Shown: positions 17,450 through 26,217 of the stretch, piece by piece | Layout: each line of letters starts with the position of its first letter | How positions within the stretch are numbered: position 1 is the stretch's first letter | Assembly (NCBI RefSeq): GCF_025917005.1 | Contig: NZ_CP078091.1 | Span: 248,001-312,000 of the forward strand | Direction: 5' to 3' | Source: Porphyrobacter sp. ULC335 | GTDB lineage: Bacteria > Pseudomonadota > Alphaproteobacteria > Sphingomonadales > Sphingomonadaceae | Length of the DNA: 64,000 nt | Translations under genes and position numbers: made by a program | Notes under the pieces: generated by a model | What the model saw: the letters and a program-made list of their open reading frames with translations, nothing else | Database searches by the model: none | Told to the model about the DNA's origin: nothing

Positions 17450-18865
17450 CTAGTGCGCGACACTCTCACCGCGTTCCAGCCCCGACAAAGCAAGCTGTGC
17501 GTCGATCTGGGCGAGCAGCCGCTCCAGACCTTCGGGCGTTTCGCTTTCGGCACGGGCCACCAGCACGTCCTGCGTGTTCGAGGCGCGCAGCAGCCACCAG
17601 CCGTCAGCGGTGTTGACCCTGACGCCATCGGTCGCGTTGACGCTTTCGACGTCCGGGCCGGGCGCCGTGGTGAGCCGTCCGGCGATTTCCTCCATCGCGG
17701 CGAACTTGCGGCTCTCGTCGACCTGGAAACGCAGTTCCGGCGTGTTGAGCATCGGCGGGATCGCCCCGCGCAGCTCGGTCACCGATTTGCCAAGCCGCGC
17801 TGCGGCCGCAAGCAGCCGGACCCCTGCGTAAAGCGCATCGTCGAACCCGTAATACTCGTCGGCAAAGAACACGTGCCCGCTCATCTCGCCTGCCAGCGGC
17901 GCGCCGGTTTCCTTCATTTTGGACTTGATTAGTGAATGGCCGGTTTTCCACATCAGGGGCTTCCCGCCCAGCTCGGCCACCCGGTCGAACAGCGCACGGC
18001 TGGCCTTCACATCGGCGATAATCGTGGAACCCGGGCGGTTCTTGAGCAGATCCTCGGCGTAGATCATCAGCAGCTGATCGCCCCAGATAACCCGGCCGGT
18101 GCCGTCGATCGCGCCAATCCGGTCGCCATCGCCATCGAAAGCCACTCCGAAATCGAGCTGCTTGTCGGCGACGAGCGCGCGCAGATCGGCCAGATTGGCT
18201 TCCACAGTCGGATCTGGATGGTGATTGGGAAAATGTCCGTCAACTTCGGTAAACAGCAGATGGTGTTCCCCGGGCAACCGGGCAGCCAGCGCCTCGAGCG
18301 CGGGCCCGGCGGCGCCATTGCCGGCATCCCAGCCGACGCGCAGACCTTCGAGCTTCGCGGGATCGATACCGGTCAGGCCTTCGAGCAGGCGCTCGACATA
18401 CTCGCCCATGATGTCGCGCGTGGTGACCTGACCCGCTCCGCTGGCGAAGGCACCGTCTGCTGCCAGTTTCCCGAGCTTCTGGATATCGGCGCCGAAGAAG
18501 GGCCGCCCCAGAAATACCATCTTGAAGCCATTGTAATTGGGGGGATTGTGGCTGCCAGTTATCTGAATGCCGCCATCAACCTGTTCGGCTGAAGCTTCCG
18601 CGTAATAGAGCATCGGGGTCGCGCTCATGCCGATCCGCACGACATCGCACCCGCTCGCGGTAACCCCTTCGACGAGTGCATGTTCGAGCATGGGCGAACT
18701 TACCCGCCCGTCGTAACCCACCGCCACGGTTTGCCCCCCCGCCTCGCGCAGCAGCGTGCCGAAAGCCCGCCCGATCGCGCGCGCATCCTCCGCGCCGAGC
18801 GTCTCGCCGATGATCCCGCGAATGTCGTATTCGCGCAGCACGGTGGGGTGGAAGTGGTGTTGCAT
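17450..18865 (-). CDS. Phosphomannomutase/phosphoglucomutase
   Basis: This enzyme interconverts hexose-1- and hexose-6-phosphates, feeding exopolysaccharide, LPS and glycogen precursors. The 471 residues carry the four alpha-D-phosphohexomutase domains: LREYDIRGIIGE, the phosphoserine loop QITGSHNPPNYNGFK, the metal loop AFDGDGDRIGAID, the sugar-binding GEMSGHVFFAD, and the C-terminal phosphate-binding LLRASNTQDVLVARAES. It is the type called PgmG or AlgC in related bacteria. The ATG at 18865 follows AAGGACC. It is not in an obvious operon. Confidence 0.93.
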   Translation of the reverse strand: MQHHFHPTVLREYDIRGIIGETLGAEDARAIGRAFGTLLREAGGQTVAVGYDGRVSSPMLEHALVEGVTASGCDVVRIGMSATPMLYYAEASAEQVDGGIQITGSHNPPNYNGFKMVFLGRPFFGADIQKLGKLAADGAFASGAGQVTTRDIMGEYVERLLEGLTGIDPAKLEGLRVGWDAGNGAAGPALEALAARLPGEHHLLFTEVDGHFPNHHPDPTVEANLADLRALVADKQLDFGVAFDGDGDRIGAIDGTGRVIWGDQLLMIYAEDLLKNRPGSTIIADVKASRALFDRVAELGGKPLMWKTGHSLIKSKMKETGAPLAGEMSGHVFFADEYYGFDDALYAGVRLLAAAARLGKSVTELRGAIPPMLNTPELRFQVDESRKFAAMEEIAGRLTTAPGPDVESVNATDGVRVNTADGWWLLRASNTQDVLVARAESETPEGLERLLAQIDAQLALSGLERGESVAH

Positions 18866-19030
18866 GATCGAATTAGGTCCTTGTCGGCCCGGCCGGTGGG
18901 GAAACGGAAAACTGGCGAAGGTCTGTCTGGTTTAACGATTGGCGCCGCCGTTTCATTCCCGCAGGCCGCACATTGATCAAGGCCCTTGGCGCCCGATTGT
19001 GTCAATGCGGCGATGCCATTTCGCGCAATC

Positions 19031-19333
19031 TCAGACGTCAGCCCCCTCGCCCGGCAAAGGCAGATCGTCGAGCAGCAGATCGCGCGCCGCATTCGCTTCC
19101 TGCATCGCCGCGGTGGTGCCGCCCTTGTCGGGATGCACCAGTGTTGTCAGTCGGCGGTGCGCCGCAACGATTTCGTCACGCCCCGCACCCGCCTCCACAC
19201 CGAGCAGCTTGCGCGCCCGGAACACAGCCTGACTGCGGGTCGGCGCCGACCGCAGGAAGTCCCACGGCCACTTGCCGAATGCCCAGCGGCAAAAGACGCA
19301 GACCACCGCGATAAGGATCAGTGCACGCATCAT
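19031..19333 (-). CDS. Small membrane-anchored J-domain protein
   Basis: 100 residues: an N-terminal transmembrane helix (LILIAVVCVFCRWAFG), a short linker, then a J domain with the HPD motif intact (LTTLVHPDKGGTTAAMQEAN) and the usual leading helix (ARKLLGVEAGAGRDEIVAAH). It should recruit an Hsp70 to the inner membrane, much as DjlA or TIM14-like proteins do. Its ATG overlaps the mipZ stop as ATGA, so it is translated with mipZ. Whether it has a link to division is not known. Confidence 0.8.
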   Translation of the reverse strand: MMRALILIAVVCVFCRWAFGKWPWDFLRSAPTRSQAVFRARKLLGVEAGAGRDEIVAAHRRLTTLVHPDKGGTTAAMQEANAARDLLLDDLPLPGEGADV

Positions 19334-20190
19334 GAGGCCAGCTCCAGCTCGCCCTGTTCGCGGTTGAACTCCGGCAGGCTCAGCGCCTTGACCAGTGCTC
19401 GCAGCTCCTGCCGGGCGACCAAGTGACTGGTGCCGAGTTCGCCGAGATGCCCCTTGTCGAGCAGCGTCAGGCCCGAGGGGAACAGCTCGCGGTAGATCAC
19501 CCGTTCGCTGAGACCCTGCGTCACCCGGAAGCCGACCCGCTTAGACATCTCATTGAGCGCCTTGTGCAGACGCGCCTGGTTCTTCGCTTCGACATGGCCG
19601 GTGCGGTTGCGCACCACGATCCAATCCATTTCCGGACGCTGCTGTTCGATCGTCATGCGGCTGCGCTTCATCCGCGCCTCCCAGATCAGCTCGGCGAAGA
19701 AGGACAGCTTCTTGACCTTGAAGGTCTCGGAATCGACCTGCCCGATGAGGTCGAAATCGACAAAACTGTCGTTCATCGGTGTGACCAGCGTGTCGGCATG
19801 TTCCACCGCAATGCGGGCAAACGGATCGTCACGCCCGGGATTGTCGATGATCAGGAAATCGCAGCTCGCCTCGAGCCTGCGGATCATTGCGATCAGATCG
19901 CCGGTGTTCTCACCCCGAAACACCTCGCAATCGGGCGTCGGCAAGGTCAGCCCGCGCTTTTCGAGCGTGCCGAGCCGGTTCTCGATATAGCGGTGCATGG
20001 TGCGCTGACGCGGATCGAGATCGATCGAAGCCACCCGCGCGCCGAGATAGGACAAGGCCACCGCAGTATGCACCGCCGTGGTCGACTTGCCGGTGCCGCC
20101 CTTCTCGTTGGCGAACACGATCCGGTGCGCCTGCCCCTTGCGCAAGGCGCGGGGTGCCGTCACGGGTTCGGAAGCGGGGGCGGAGGGCAT
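19330..20190 (-). CDS. mipZ: Division-plane positioning ATPase MipZ
   Basis: MipZ is a ParA/MinD-type ATPase that binds ParB at the origin, forms a gradient from the poles and blocks FtsZ except at midcell. Seen here: the deviant Walker A ANEKGGTGKSTTAVH (around residues 28-41), the switch region LIIDNPGRDDPF, FVDFDLIGQVD, and the family C-terminal signature SERVIYRELFPSGLTLLD. The start at 20190 is taken because a longer frame has only a non-conserved leader; GAGAG precedes it. It is divergent from panC and coupled to the small J protein. A parS site lies 9 kb away, which fits its partnership with ParB; no parB lies in this window. Confidence 0.9.
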   Translation of the reverse strand: MPSAPASEPVTAPRALRKGQAHRIVFANEKGGTGKSTTAVHTAVALSYLGARVASIDLDPRQRTMHRYIENRLGTLEKRGLTLPTPDCEVFRGENTGDLIAMIRRLEASCDFLIIDNPGRDDPFARIAVEHADTLVTPMNDSFVDFDLIGQVDSETFKVKKLSFFAELIWEARMKRSRMTIEQQRPEMDWIVVRNRTGHVEAKNQARLHKALNEMSKRVGFRVTQGLSERVIYRELFPSGLTLLDKGHLGELGTSHLVARQELRALVKALSLPEFNREQGELELAS

Positions 20191-20275
20191 CACGGGTCTC
20201 TCGGAGGAGCGGCTTGAAATGGGACAGTAAGCGCCGCTAGGGCGTGGCTTTGCGTTTATCCTTGGAGGCCCCGCG

Positions 20276-21142
20276 GTGCAAACGGTCAAAACGCTGCAAA
20301 TGTTGAGAACCGCTTTGGCACAGTTGCGCAGCGATGGCGCGACAATAGCGCTGGTGCCGACGATGGGCGCGCTGCACGAAGGGCACCTTACCCTGGTGCG
20401 CCGCGCACGCGCGGCCGCTGATCATGTGGTCGCCTCGATCTTCGTGAACCCGAAGCAATTCGGCGTGAACGAGGATCTGTACGCCTACCCCCGCCAATTG
20501 GCCGAGGATGCCGCGATGCTTGAGGCAGAGGGCTGCGCGCTGCTGTGGGCGCCCACGGTCGAGGCGATGTATCCGCAGGGCTTCGCCACCAATATCAGCG
20601 TTGCCGGAGTGAGCGAAGGCCTGTGCAGTGCGGCGCGCCCCGGCCATTTCGACGGCGTGGCAACGGTGGTGTGCAAGCTCTTCAACCAGGTCGCGCCCGA
20701 CATGGCGTTCTTCGGCGAGAAGGATTTCCAGCAGCTTGCCGTGATCCGGGCGATGGCGCGCGATCTCGATCTGACCCGCCCCCATGTGGACAACATCATC
20801 GGCGTGCCGACCGTGCGCGAGGCGGACGGATTGGCGTTGAGCAGCCGCAACCGATACCTGACGCCCGAACAGCGCGCTGCCGCCGCAGCTCTACCACGCG
20901 CGATGCAGGCCGCCGTGCATGCGATCAAAGGCGGCGCGCCGGTGGCAGACACGCTCGCGCGGTTGCAGGCGCAGGTGCTCGGCGCAGGGTTTGCAAGCAT
21001 CGATTATGCCGAGCTGGCCGATGCCAACAGCCTCGCCCCGCTCGCCACGCTGGGCGAACACCCCGCGCGCCTGTTGGTGGCCGCCCGGATCGGTGGCACC
21101 CGTCTGATCGACAATCTGCCAGTTGGGAGCGCGCTCAAGTAG
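20276..21142 (+). CDS. panC: Pantothenate synthetase
   Basis: PanC joins pantoate and beta-alanine using ATP to form pantothenate, the coenzyme A precursor. The 288 residues show the nucleotidyl-transfer motif VPTMGALHEGHLTLV, FVNPKQFGVNEDL, FFGEKDFQQLAVI, and the KMSKS-like ALSSRNRYL. The start is GTG at 20276. The divergent arrangement with mipZ leaves 85 bases for two promoters. panB and panD are not present. Confidence 0.95.
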   Translation: MQTVKTLQMLRTALAQLRSDGATIALVPTMGALHEGHLTLVRRARAAADHVVASIFVNPKQFGVNEDLYAYPRQLAEDAAMLEAEGCALLWAPTVEAMYPQGFATNISVAGVSEGLCSAARPGHFDGVATVVCKLFNQVAPDMAFFGEKDFQQLAVIRAMARDLDLTRPHVDNIIGVPTVREADGLALSSRNRYLTPEQRAAAAALPRAMQAAVHAIKGGAPVADTLARLQAQVLGAGFASIDYAELADANSLAPLATLGEHPARLLVAARIGGTRLIDNLPVGSALK

Positions 21143-21221
21143 CAGACCGACATCACGGCAAGGCCTCAACCGATATTGACGCACCCGCGCCTTCGGTGGC
21201 ATGGGCGGCTTACGGCACCAC

Positions 21222-21295
<74 letters not shown>

Positions 21296-21409
21296 TCACC
21301 CCCTTCCCCAAACGTCCGATTTTGTCTATAAAGCCCTTGGATTTCCGAGGGTTTTCCGCACATCGCCGTCCACCCAAATCTTCGCATTTCCACCCGCATC
21401 CAACGTCTG

Positions 21410-21421
21410 TGGGGGCCAAAT
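21410..21421. repeat. 12-bp repeat TGGGGGCCAAAT, copy 1
   Basis: The same 12 bases recur at 29801-29812, near the other end of the element, and with one change at 30000-30011 beside the integrase remnant. Between this copy and the integrase start there is also an inverted pair, TGGCCCC (21452-21458) and GGGGCCA (21466-21472). The placement near both ends suggests arm-type integrase binding sites. Confidence 0.5.
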
Positions 21422-21495
21422 GATCGAAGAATCGAGGGCGGCTTTTAGGCCTGGCCCCCAACCATGGGGCCACGATGGACAAAGGAGGCTTGATC

Positions 21496-22731
21496 ATGCC
21501 GCTTACCGACGTCGCGATCCGCAACGCAAAACCGCGCGAGAAGCCGTACAAGATGGGCGATGCGCTGGGACTGTTCCTGCTGGTGCAGCCCACCGGAACC
21601 AAGCTCTGGCGACTCAAATACCGCATTCACGGGCGCGAAAAGAAGGTCGCGCTGGGCAAGTACCCCGAGATCGGCCTGGCCGATGCGCGTAACCGGACGC
21701 GTGAGGCGAGAGAGCAGCTGGCTCATGGGCTTGATCCGGGACGGGAAAAGCAGAAGGCGAAGCTTCGCGCTCAGCTTGAAGCGAACAACACGTTCTCGGA
21801 GATCGCGCGGGAGTACTGCGAGAAGCGTAAACGCGATGGGGCAAAGGCTTGGTCGCCTGCGACGTCGAGGCGCTGCGAATATCTGTTGTCGCTGCTGTCG
21901 GGCTCGATCGGCAAGCTGCCCATCACCGACATTGAGCCCATAGACGTTCTGGAGGCGGTGCGGCGCATCGAGCGGCAGGGCAAATACGAGAGCTCGCGCC
22001 GGACGATGCAGCTGGCAGGCGCAGTGTTCCGCTATGCAGTGGCGACAGCGCGGGTGCGCTCAGATCCCACGCGCGATCTGCGCGGTGCACTGATTACGCC
22101 GACGGTCACGCACTATGGCGCGATCATCGATCCCGAGCGGGTCGGGCCGCTCATGCGTGCCATCGATGAATATGACGGCCAGCCGATTACGAGGCTTGCG
22201 CTGCAGCTGGCTCCGCATGTGTTCGTTCGTCCCGGCGAATTGCGCCATGCCGAATGGCAAGAGTTCGACCTTGACGGGGCTCTGTGGACCATCCCGGCTG
22301 ACAAGACCAAGATGCGCAAGGACCACCGGGTGCCGCTGTCGCGGCAGTCGATTGCGATCCTTGAGGAGACCTATGCTCTGACTGGACCCAAGGGATATGT
22401 GTTCCCGTCGATCCGGACCCGCAAGCGCCCCATGAGCGACAACACCATCAATGCTGCGCTTCGCCGTCTTGGGTACTCCACCCACGAGATGACGGCGCAC
22501 GGATTCAGGGCGATGGCCTCCACCCTGCTCAACGAGTGTGGCAAGTGGCATCCCGATGCGATCGAGCGCGCGCTGGCGCATGGCGATGCGGACAAGGTGC
22601 GCGCGGCCTATCATCGCGGCGCGCACTGGGATGAACGCGTCGAGATGATGCAATGGTGGAGCGACTATCTTGTCCAACTGCGCGACGGCGGCGGCGAGGT
22701 GGTCCCGATCCGCCGAGGGGCCAGACGATGA
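21496..22731 (+). CDS. int: P4-type tyrosine integrase (DUF4102 arm-binding domain)
   Basis: Site-specific recombinase that inserts and excises the element at tRNA-Gly. 411 residues: an N-terminal DUF4102/Arm-DNA-binding domain (LTDVAIRNAKPREKPYKMGD, then WRLKYR), a SAM-like core-binding domain, and a C-terminal catalytic domain with Arg in VRPGELRHAEW, HGFRAMASTLLNE, and the tyrosine in ADKVRAAYHRG. The ATG at 21496 is fixed by AAAGGAGG at 21481-21488; an in-frame ATG at 21475 lies upstream of that site and is less likely. The gene is next to its attachment site, as is usual for this family. Confidence 0.94.
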   Translation: MPLTDVAIRNAKPREKPYKMGDALGLFLLVQPTGTKLWRLKYRIHGREKKVALGKYPEIGLADARNRTREAREQLAHGLDPGREKQKAKLRAQLEANNTFSEIAREYCEKRKRDGAKAWSPATSRRCEYLLSLLSGSIGKLPITDIEPIDVLEAVRRIERQGKYESSRRTMQLAGAVFRYAVATARVRSDPTRDLRGALITPTVTHYGAIIDPERVGPLMRAIDEYDGQPITRLALQLAPHVFVRPGELRHAEWQEFDLDGALWTIPADKTKMRKDHRVPLSRQSIAILEETYALTGPKGYVFPSIRTRKRPMSDNTINAALRRLGYSTHEMTAHGFRAMASTLLNECGKWHPDAIERALAHGDADKVRAAYHRGAHWDERVEMMQWWSDYLVQLRDGGGEVVPIRRGARR

Positions 22732-22843
22732 GCGACGGTCAGCACCCCGGCGCGCCGCTCCTCAGCGCTTTGGTGTGCGCCGTCCCGGCGCGCCTGTGCA
22801 CAGGGCAGGTGCAAGCCGTTCAACCGCTTGCTAGTATCCGTTG

Positions 22844-23785
22844 ATGCGCACCGACCTCGACCATCTGCCCCCGCAAAAACAGCGCGAGCTTGAGCGCGTG
22901 GTGCAGCTGATCTTCGAGGAGTTCGACGACGCCTTCGCGCTCGCCAAGCACGAGTGGAAGAAGGCCGGGCGCATCCTCAAGGTGATCCTCTATGGCAGCT
23001 ATGCGCGCGGCACCTGGGTCGATGAGCCGCACACCGCCAAGGGCTACCGGTCGGACTTCGATTTGCTGATTATCGTCAGCGACAAGCGGCTCACGGACCG
23101 GGTCAAGTACTGGGCCAAGCTCGATGAGCGGCTGATCCGCGAGTATGGCCTTACGGGCACGCTGCGCACGCCGGTCAACTTCATCGTCCACACCCTGCAG
23201 GAGGTGAACGACGGTCTCGCCCACGGGCGCTACTTCTTCATGGACGTGAAGGCCGAAGGGATCGCGGTCTATCAGTCTGACGACACCGAGCTCCACACGC
23301 CCAAGCCGAAGACGCCGTCGCAGGCTCTGAACATGGCGAAGGAGTACTTCGAAGAGTGGTTTCCATCAGCGCAGAAACGCTACGGTGGCGCTCAATACTA
23401 TATCTCGCAAGGGCACCTAAAGGACGCCGCGTTCGATATGCATCAGGCGACAGAACGGCTTTACCACTGCGTCCTTCTGGTCTGCACCTTCTACACACCC
23501 CACGTCCACAATCTCGGCTTCCTCCGCACCCAGGCCGAGCGGATCGATCCTCGTCTGACCTATGTCTGGCCGCGTGAGACGAAGCGGGATCGCGCGCGGT
23601 TCGAGAAGCTCAAGGACGCCTACGTCAAGGCTCGGTACTCCAAGCACTACCGCGTGACCAAAGAGGAACTCGAATGGCTCGGCGCTCAGGTCGAGGAACT
23701 CGGTCGTGTGGTGCACGAAGTCTGCTCGGAGCGCATCGAGAAGCTTAAGTCAGAAGCGAGGGCGAAGCCTGATAAGGTTCGGTGA
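22844..23785 (+). CDS. Nucleotidyltransferase-HEPN fusion protein
   Basis: 313 residues. The N-terminal part is a polymerase-beta-type minimal nucleotidyltransferase: ILYGSYARGTW (GS at residues 51-52), then SDFDLLII (Asp71 and Asp73, likely metal ligands). The C-terminal part (about 165-290) is helical with AFDMHQATERLYHCVLL and YTPHVHNLGFL, typical of the HEPN domain fused to such transferases. Separate MNT and HEPN proteins form toxin-antitoxin pairs, in which the transferase modifies the HEPN RNase; here both sit in one chain. A role in nucleotide modification, perhaps in defence, is inferred. The start is ATG 22844. It lies 112 bases after the integrase, on the same strand. Confidence 0.82.
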   Translation: MRTDLDHLPPQKQRELERVVQLIFEEFDDAFALAKHEWKKAGRILKVILYGSYARGTWVDEPHTAKGYRSDFDLLIIVSDKRLTDRVKYWAKLDERLIREYGLTGTLRTPVNFIVHTLQEVNDGLAHGRYFFMDVKAEGIAVYQSDDTELHTPKPKTPSQALNMAKEYFEEWFPSAQKRYGGAQYYISQGHLKDAAFDMHQATERLYHCVLLVCTFYTPHVHNLGFLRTQAERIDPRLTYVWPRETKRDRARFEKLKDAYVKARYSKHYRVTKEELEWLGAQVEELGRVVHEVCSERIEKLKSEARAKPDKVR

Positions 23786-23820
23786 ACCGAGTCCCGGAGT
23801 TGGCTGTTCGACTAGTAGCC

Positions 23821-24360
23821 TTAGCTTTTCCCCTTGCCCGGCTTTGCCTTCGTAGACCGTACCGGTTTCGCTGACTTAGTCGGTTTCCCTTTCGTGAGTT
23901 TCTGTCCGCCCAGCTTAAAGGTCGGCTCCCACGGCGTCACAAGCGCGCCCACGATTTCGCGAGCAAGGTCGACAAATTCACGCATTTCACGCTCGGTTGC
24001 AAACGCGCCCCGGTGCACAATAGCATTGCGTTTCTTGTTCAGTCGCTCGGCTCGCTTCTTCAGGCTGCGAAGGGCCTTCCTCTGCGCCTCGTCTCGCTCC
24101 GCCGGAATGATCAAGCGATTAAACTTCCCCTCGATGCCGTTGGCCCAGATCAGCAGGGAATCTATGAATTCCGGCGAGAACTCACTTTCGATTTCGAAAC
24201 GCTTTCGGATCGCTATGTTCGCAGCGATCTCGGCCGCCGTCGCGGCCCTAACGATCGCTGCCGACCACTCCTTCTGGCGCTCAATAATGCCATCGATCTT
24301 CTTCCATTGAGATCGAAGCTTCTCCAGATCTTCTCGATCATCATACGGTTTCTTGCTCAT
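23821..24360 (-). CDS. HEPN-like protein with RNxxxH motif and lysine-rich tail
   Basis: 179 residues, mostly helical. At residues 111-116 it reads RNAIVH, an exact match to the RNxxxH (Rx4-6H) active-site motif of HEPN RNases, in the context LNKKRNAIVHRGAFATE, which is also close to the (R)NxxVH motif of many uncharacterised HEPN families. The long helix before it (EWSAAIVRAATAAEIAANIA) fits the HEPN bundle. The C-terminal 35 residues are nearly all Lys, Pro, Ser and Thr, which would favour RNA or DNA binding. I cannot name a family. It is divergent from the AbiV-like gene with only 51 bases between starts, so the two are likely co-regulated. AT content is higher than in host genes. Confidence 0.6.
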   Translation of the reverse strand: MSKKPYDDREDLEKLRSQWKKIDGIIERQKEWSAAIVRAATAAEIAANIAIRKRFEIESEFSPEFIDSLLIWANGIEGKFNRLIIPAERDEAQRKALRSLKKRAERLNKKRNAIVHRGAFATEREMREFVDLAREIVGALVTPWEPTFKLGGQKLTKGKPTKSAKPVRSTKAKPGKGKS

Positions 24361-24411
24361 GCAATGCTAATTGCACGGGTTCGCGTGAGGGAATAGTAGT
24401 AGGATCGGCGC

Positions 24412-25290
24412 ATGAGCGAAAAAAAGACCAAGATCAGCTTTGGTGGCAGACAGGCACGCGCCCTATGCAACATGAGCCACTCGGATCGCCTCGACTTCAT
24501 AGCCGAAGGCCTGCCAATCATACTTCAAAGTGCGCAGGGATTTTGGCGAGCGGCGGAGGCGTTGGCGGACAGTCCCCGTGAGGCAGCAGTGCTCGCTGGC
24601 TTTGCCGAGGAAGAATCAGCGAAGGCCCTTATCCTCATCGATCTGGTACGATGCCCTGTGCCCGAGGTCAGCAAGCGCATCGGTCGGATCGTGAAGAAGA
24701 CACTCTACGACCACCTCTCGCGCATGATCTATGCGGGCGCCCAGTCATGGCGGCCAACCAACACCGCTCAGCTTCAGGAGTATGTCGACAACGAGCGGCA
24801 AGGCCACTTTCTCGATGGCGGCATAAGCGAATACATCGTTCCCAATTGGTCGCTCTATCGGCGCGAGAGCACGATGTATGCCGACATCGAGGTCCACGAA
24901 GACAGCATACCGCAATGGAATGATCCCAATCGCTGGACCATTTCGACAATCACCCTGCGGCCCGTCGCATTGGACATCGTTGAAGCGCTTGATGCTCTGG
25001 GGGTGCTAACTCGTGCAGGCCTTCAAGCTACCAGTGATATCTGGGGCAGCGTCGACTTCGTAAAGGAAGAAGGACCGGTCGAAGCGCGCGAGCTGACCAA
25101 ACAACTCAGCGCTCACCTGGACTCGGAAGGGCTGGTTACGGACCGCGCCACCGAGCATCATGCGCGGCTTTTCTACAACCACTGGCAGCTTCCAATGTAC
25201 AATCTCAAATTCGATTTGATCGACGTGCCGCTGGAACGGCTAGAGGCACAGCGACAGGCCGCGTTCTGGAACGAGGTCGGCGACCGCTGA
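24412..25290 (+). CDS. AbiV-like protein (HEPN clan suspected)
   Basis: 292 residues with no signal peptide or membrane segment. The N-terminal third contains FWRAAEALADSPREAAVLAG then FAEEESAKALILIDLV, resembling the AbiV abortive-infection family, whose core helix has an alanine-rich run ending in EE-x-x-K-A. AbiV is placed in the HEPN clan. The remainder (SMYADIEV-like central part, then LFYNHWQLPMYNLKFDLID) is not familiar. It starts 51 bases from the divergent HEPN-like gene. Abortive infection by translation inhibition is known for AbiV itself; for this protein it is only an inference. Confidence 0.5.
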   Translation: MSEKKTKISFGGRQARALCNMSHSDRLDFIAEGLPIILQSAQGFWRAAEALADSPREAAVLAGFAEEESAKALILIDLVRCPVPEVSKRIGRIVKKTLYDHLSRMIYAGAQSWRPTNTAQLQEYVDNERQGHFLDGGISEYIVPNWSLYRRESTMYADIEVHEDSIPQWNDPNRWTISTITLRPVALDIVEALDALGVLTRAGLQATSDIWGSVDFVKEEGPVEARELTKQLSAHLDSEGLVTDRATEHHARLFYNHWQLPMYNLKFDLIDVPLERLEAQRQAAFWNEVGDR

Positions 25291-25842
25291 GCAGCAAATG
25301 CCGCCCATGTACCATCAGAACGGAAAGTCCGCAGGCGTCCGGATTGCGATGGCAAATAAGACTGCAAGATAAAAGCACCGCCGTCGGCTTGGGTGCAGGT
25401 GGTTGGTTTTGCTGCACTTTATGCGACGGCATTCACATCACCCCAGCCGCCGGTAGTTCCGAGAAATCCTGAGAAATCAATGATCACTGAGACGGCTGTC
25501 TGATATTCGAGCCAATCTGGTCAATTTGAGGCTGCGATCAGACGAATCCAGCCCCGCCCAATCCCATGTGTGTGCGTCCGATCTGATGCGGGATCCTTCG
25601 CTATCCGGAGCGCGGCGTAGCTTTGGTTGCTCCAGCGTACGAACGTCATCTCGACCTTGCTGGCTCTCGTGCCCGATAATCGCGGCGATGGCGGGCTCGT
25701 CTTCGTCCCCCCTCCAAGCTCCGAGGGCTGGTCCGTCATCACCCGAAAGATGCAAAGGACCAGTCCGATGGCCGCATATCCAAACCGATCCGCTACACAT
25801 GCAGGCAGGCAGCAGTCACATGGGGTTCACCGAGGGTCCCGG
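25291..25842. other. Long non-coding stretch inside the element
   Basis: These 552 bases hold several short overlapping frames, none with a good start, ribosome-binding site or recognisable product. It may be the decayed remains of a gene. I see no RNA gene. The last bases (GAGGG before 25843) belong to the HTH gene. Confidence 0.4.
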
Positions 25843-26106
25843 ATGGCATTCCGGACGGAACTACAGGCCGACGCTGGTGCCTCAGGCGATAGCGCGCATG
25901 ACATTGAGCCGATCACCATGCGTGTGCCCGACGCTTGCCGCTACATCGGCATCAGTCGCAGCACGCTCTACGTTCTCATTGCGGATGGGGAGATCGAAAT
26001 CGTCAAGCTGGGATGCTCAACTCTCGTGCTTACCGAAAGTCTCAAAGCGCTCGTCGCGAAGCGGCGAAGCCAGGCCACCATCTCATCCGATCAGCATCCC
26101 GGATGA
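25843..26106 (+). CDS. AlpA/excisionase-like helix-turn-helix protein
   Basis: 87 residues from ATG 25843, which has GAGGG six bases upstream; a shorter version could start at 25918. The core TMRVPDACRYIGISRSTLYV then LIADGEIEIVKLG is the MerR-like winged helix-turn-helix found in AlpA and excisionase proteins: a SRSTLY recognition helix followed by a wing that ends in a conserved KLG. Such proteins control integrase expression and direct excision on P4-like elements. It faces away from the integrase and sits in the middle of the island. Confidence 0.6.
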   Translation: MAFRTELQADAGASGDSAHDIEPITMRVPDACRYIGISRSTLYVLIADGEIEIVKLGCSTLVLTESLKALVAKRRSQATISSDQHPG

Positions 26107-26217
26107 CCATTCATCCGGATCTCCAAGCCATCATCTTTGCTTCGAAAAAATCGAAATGAAGGAATCAAGAAATTCCAATAACATTAGAAATGTGAAATCA
26201 GTCAGCACTAATAGAAT

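Noticed and set aside
25477..25800. Overlapping short frames on both strands in the middle of the island
   Set aside because: None has a good start or recognisable motif; at most it is gene debris.
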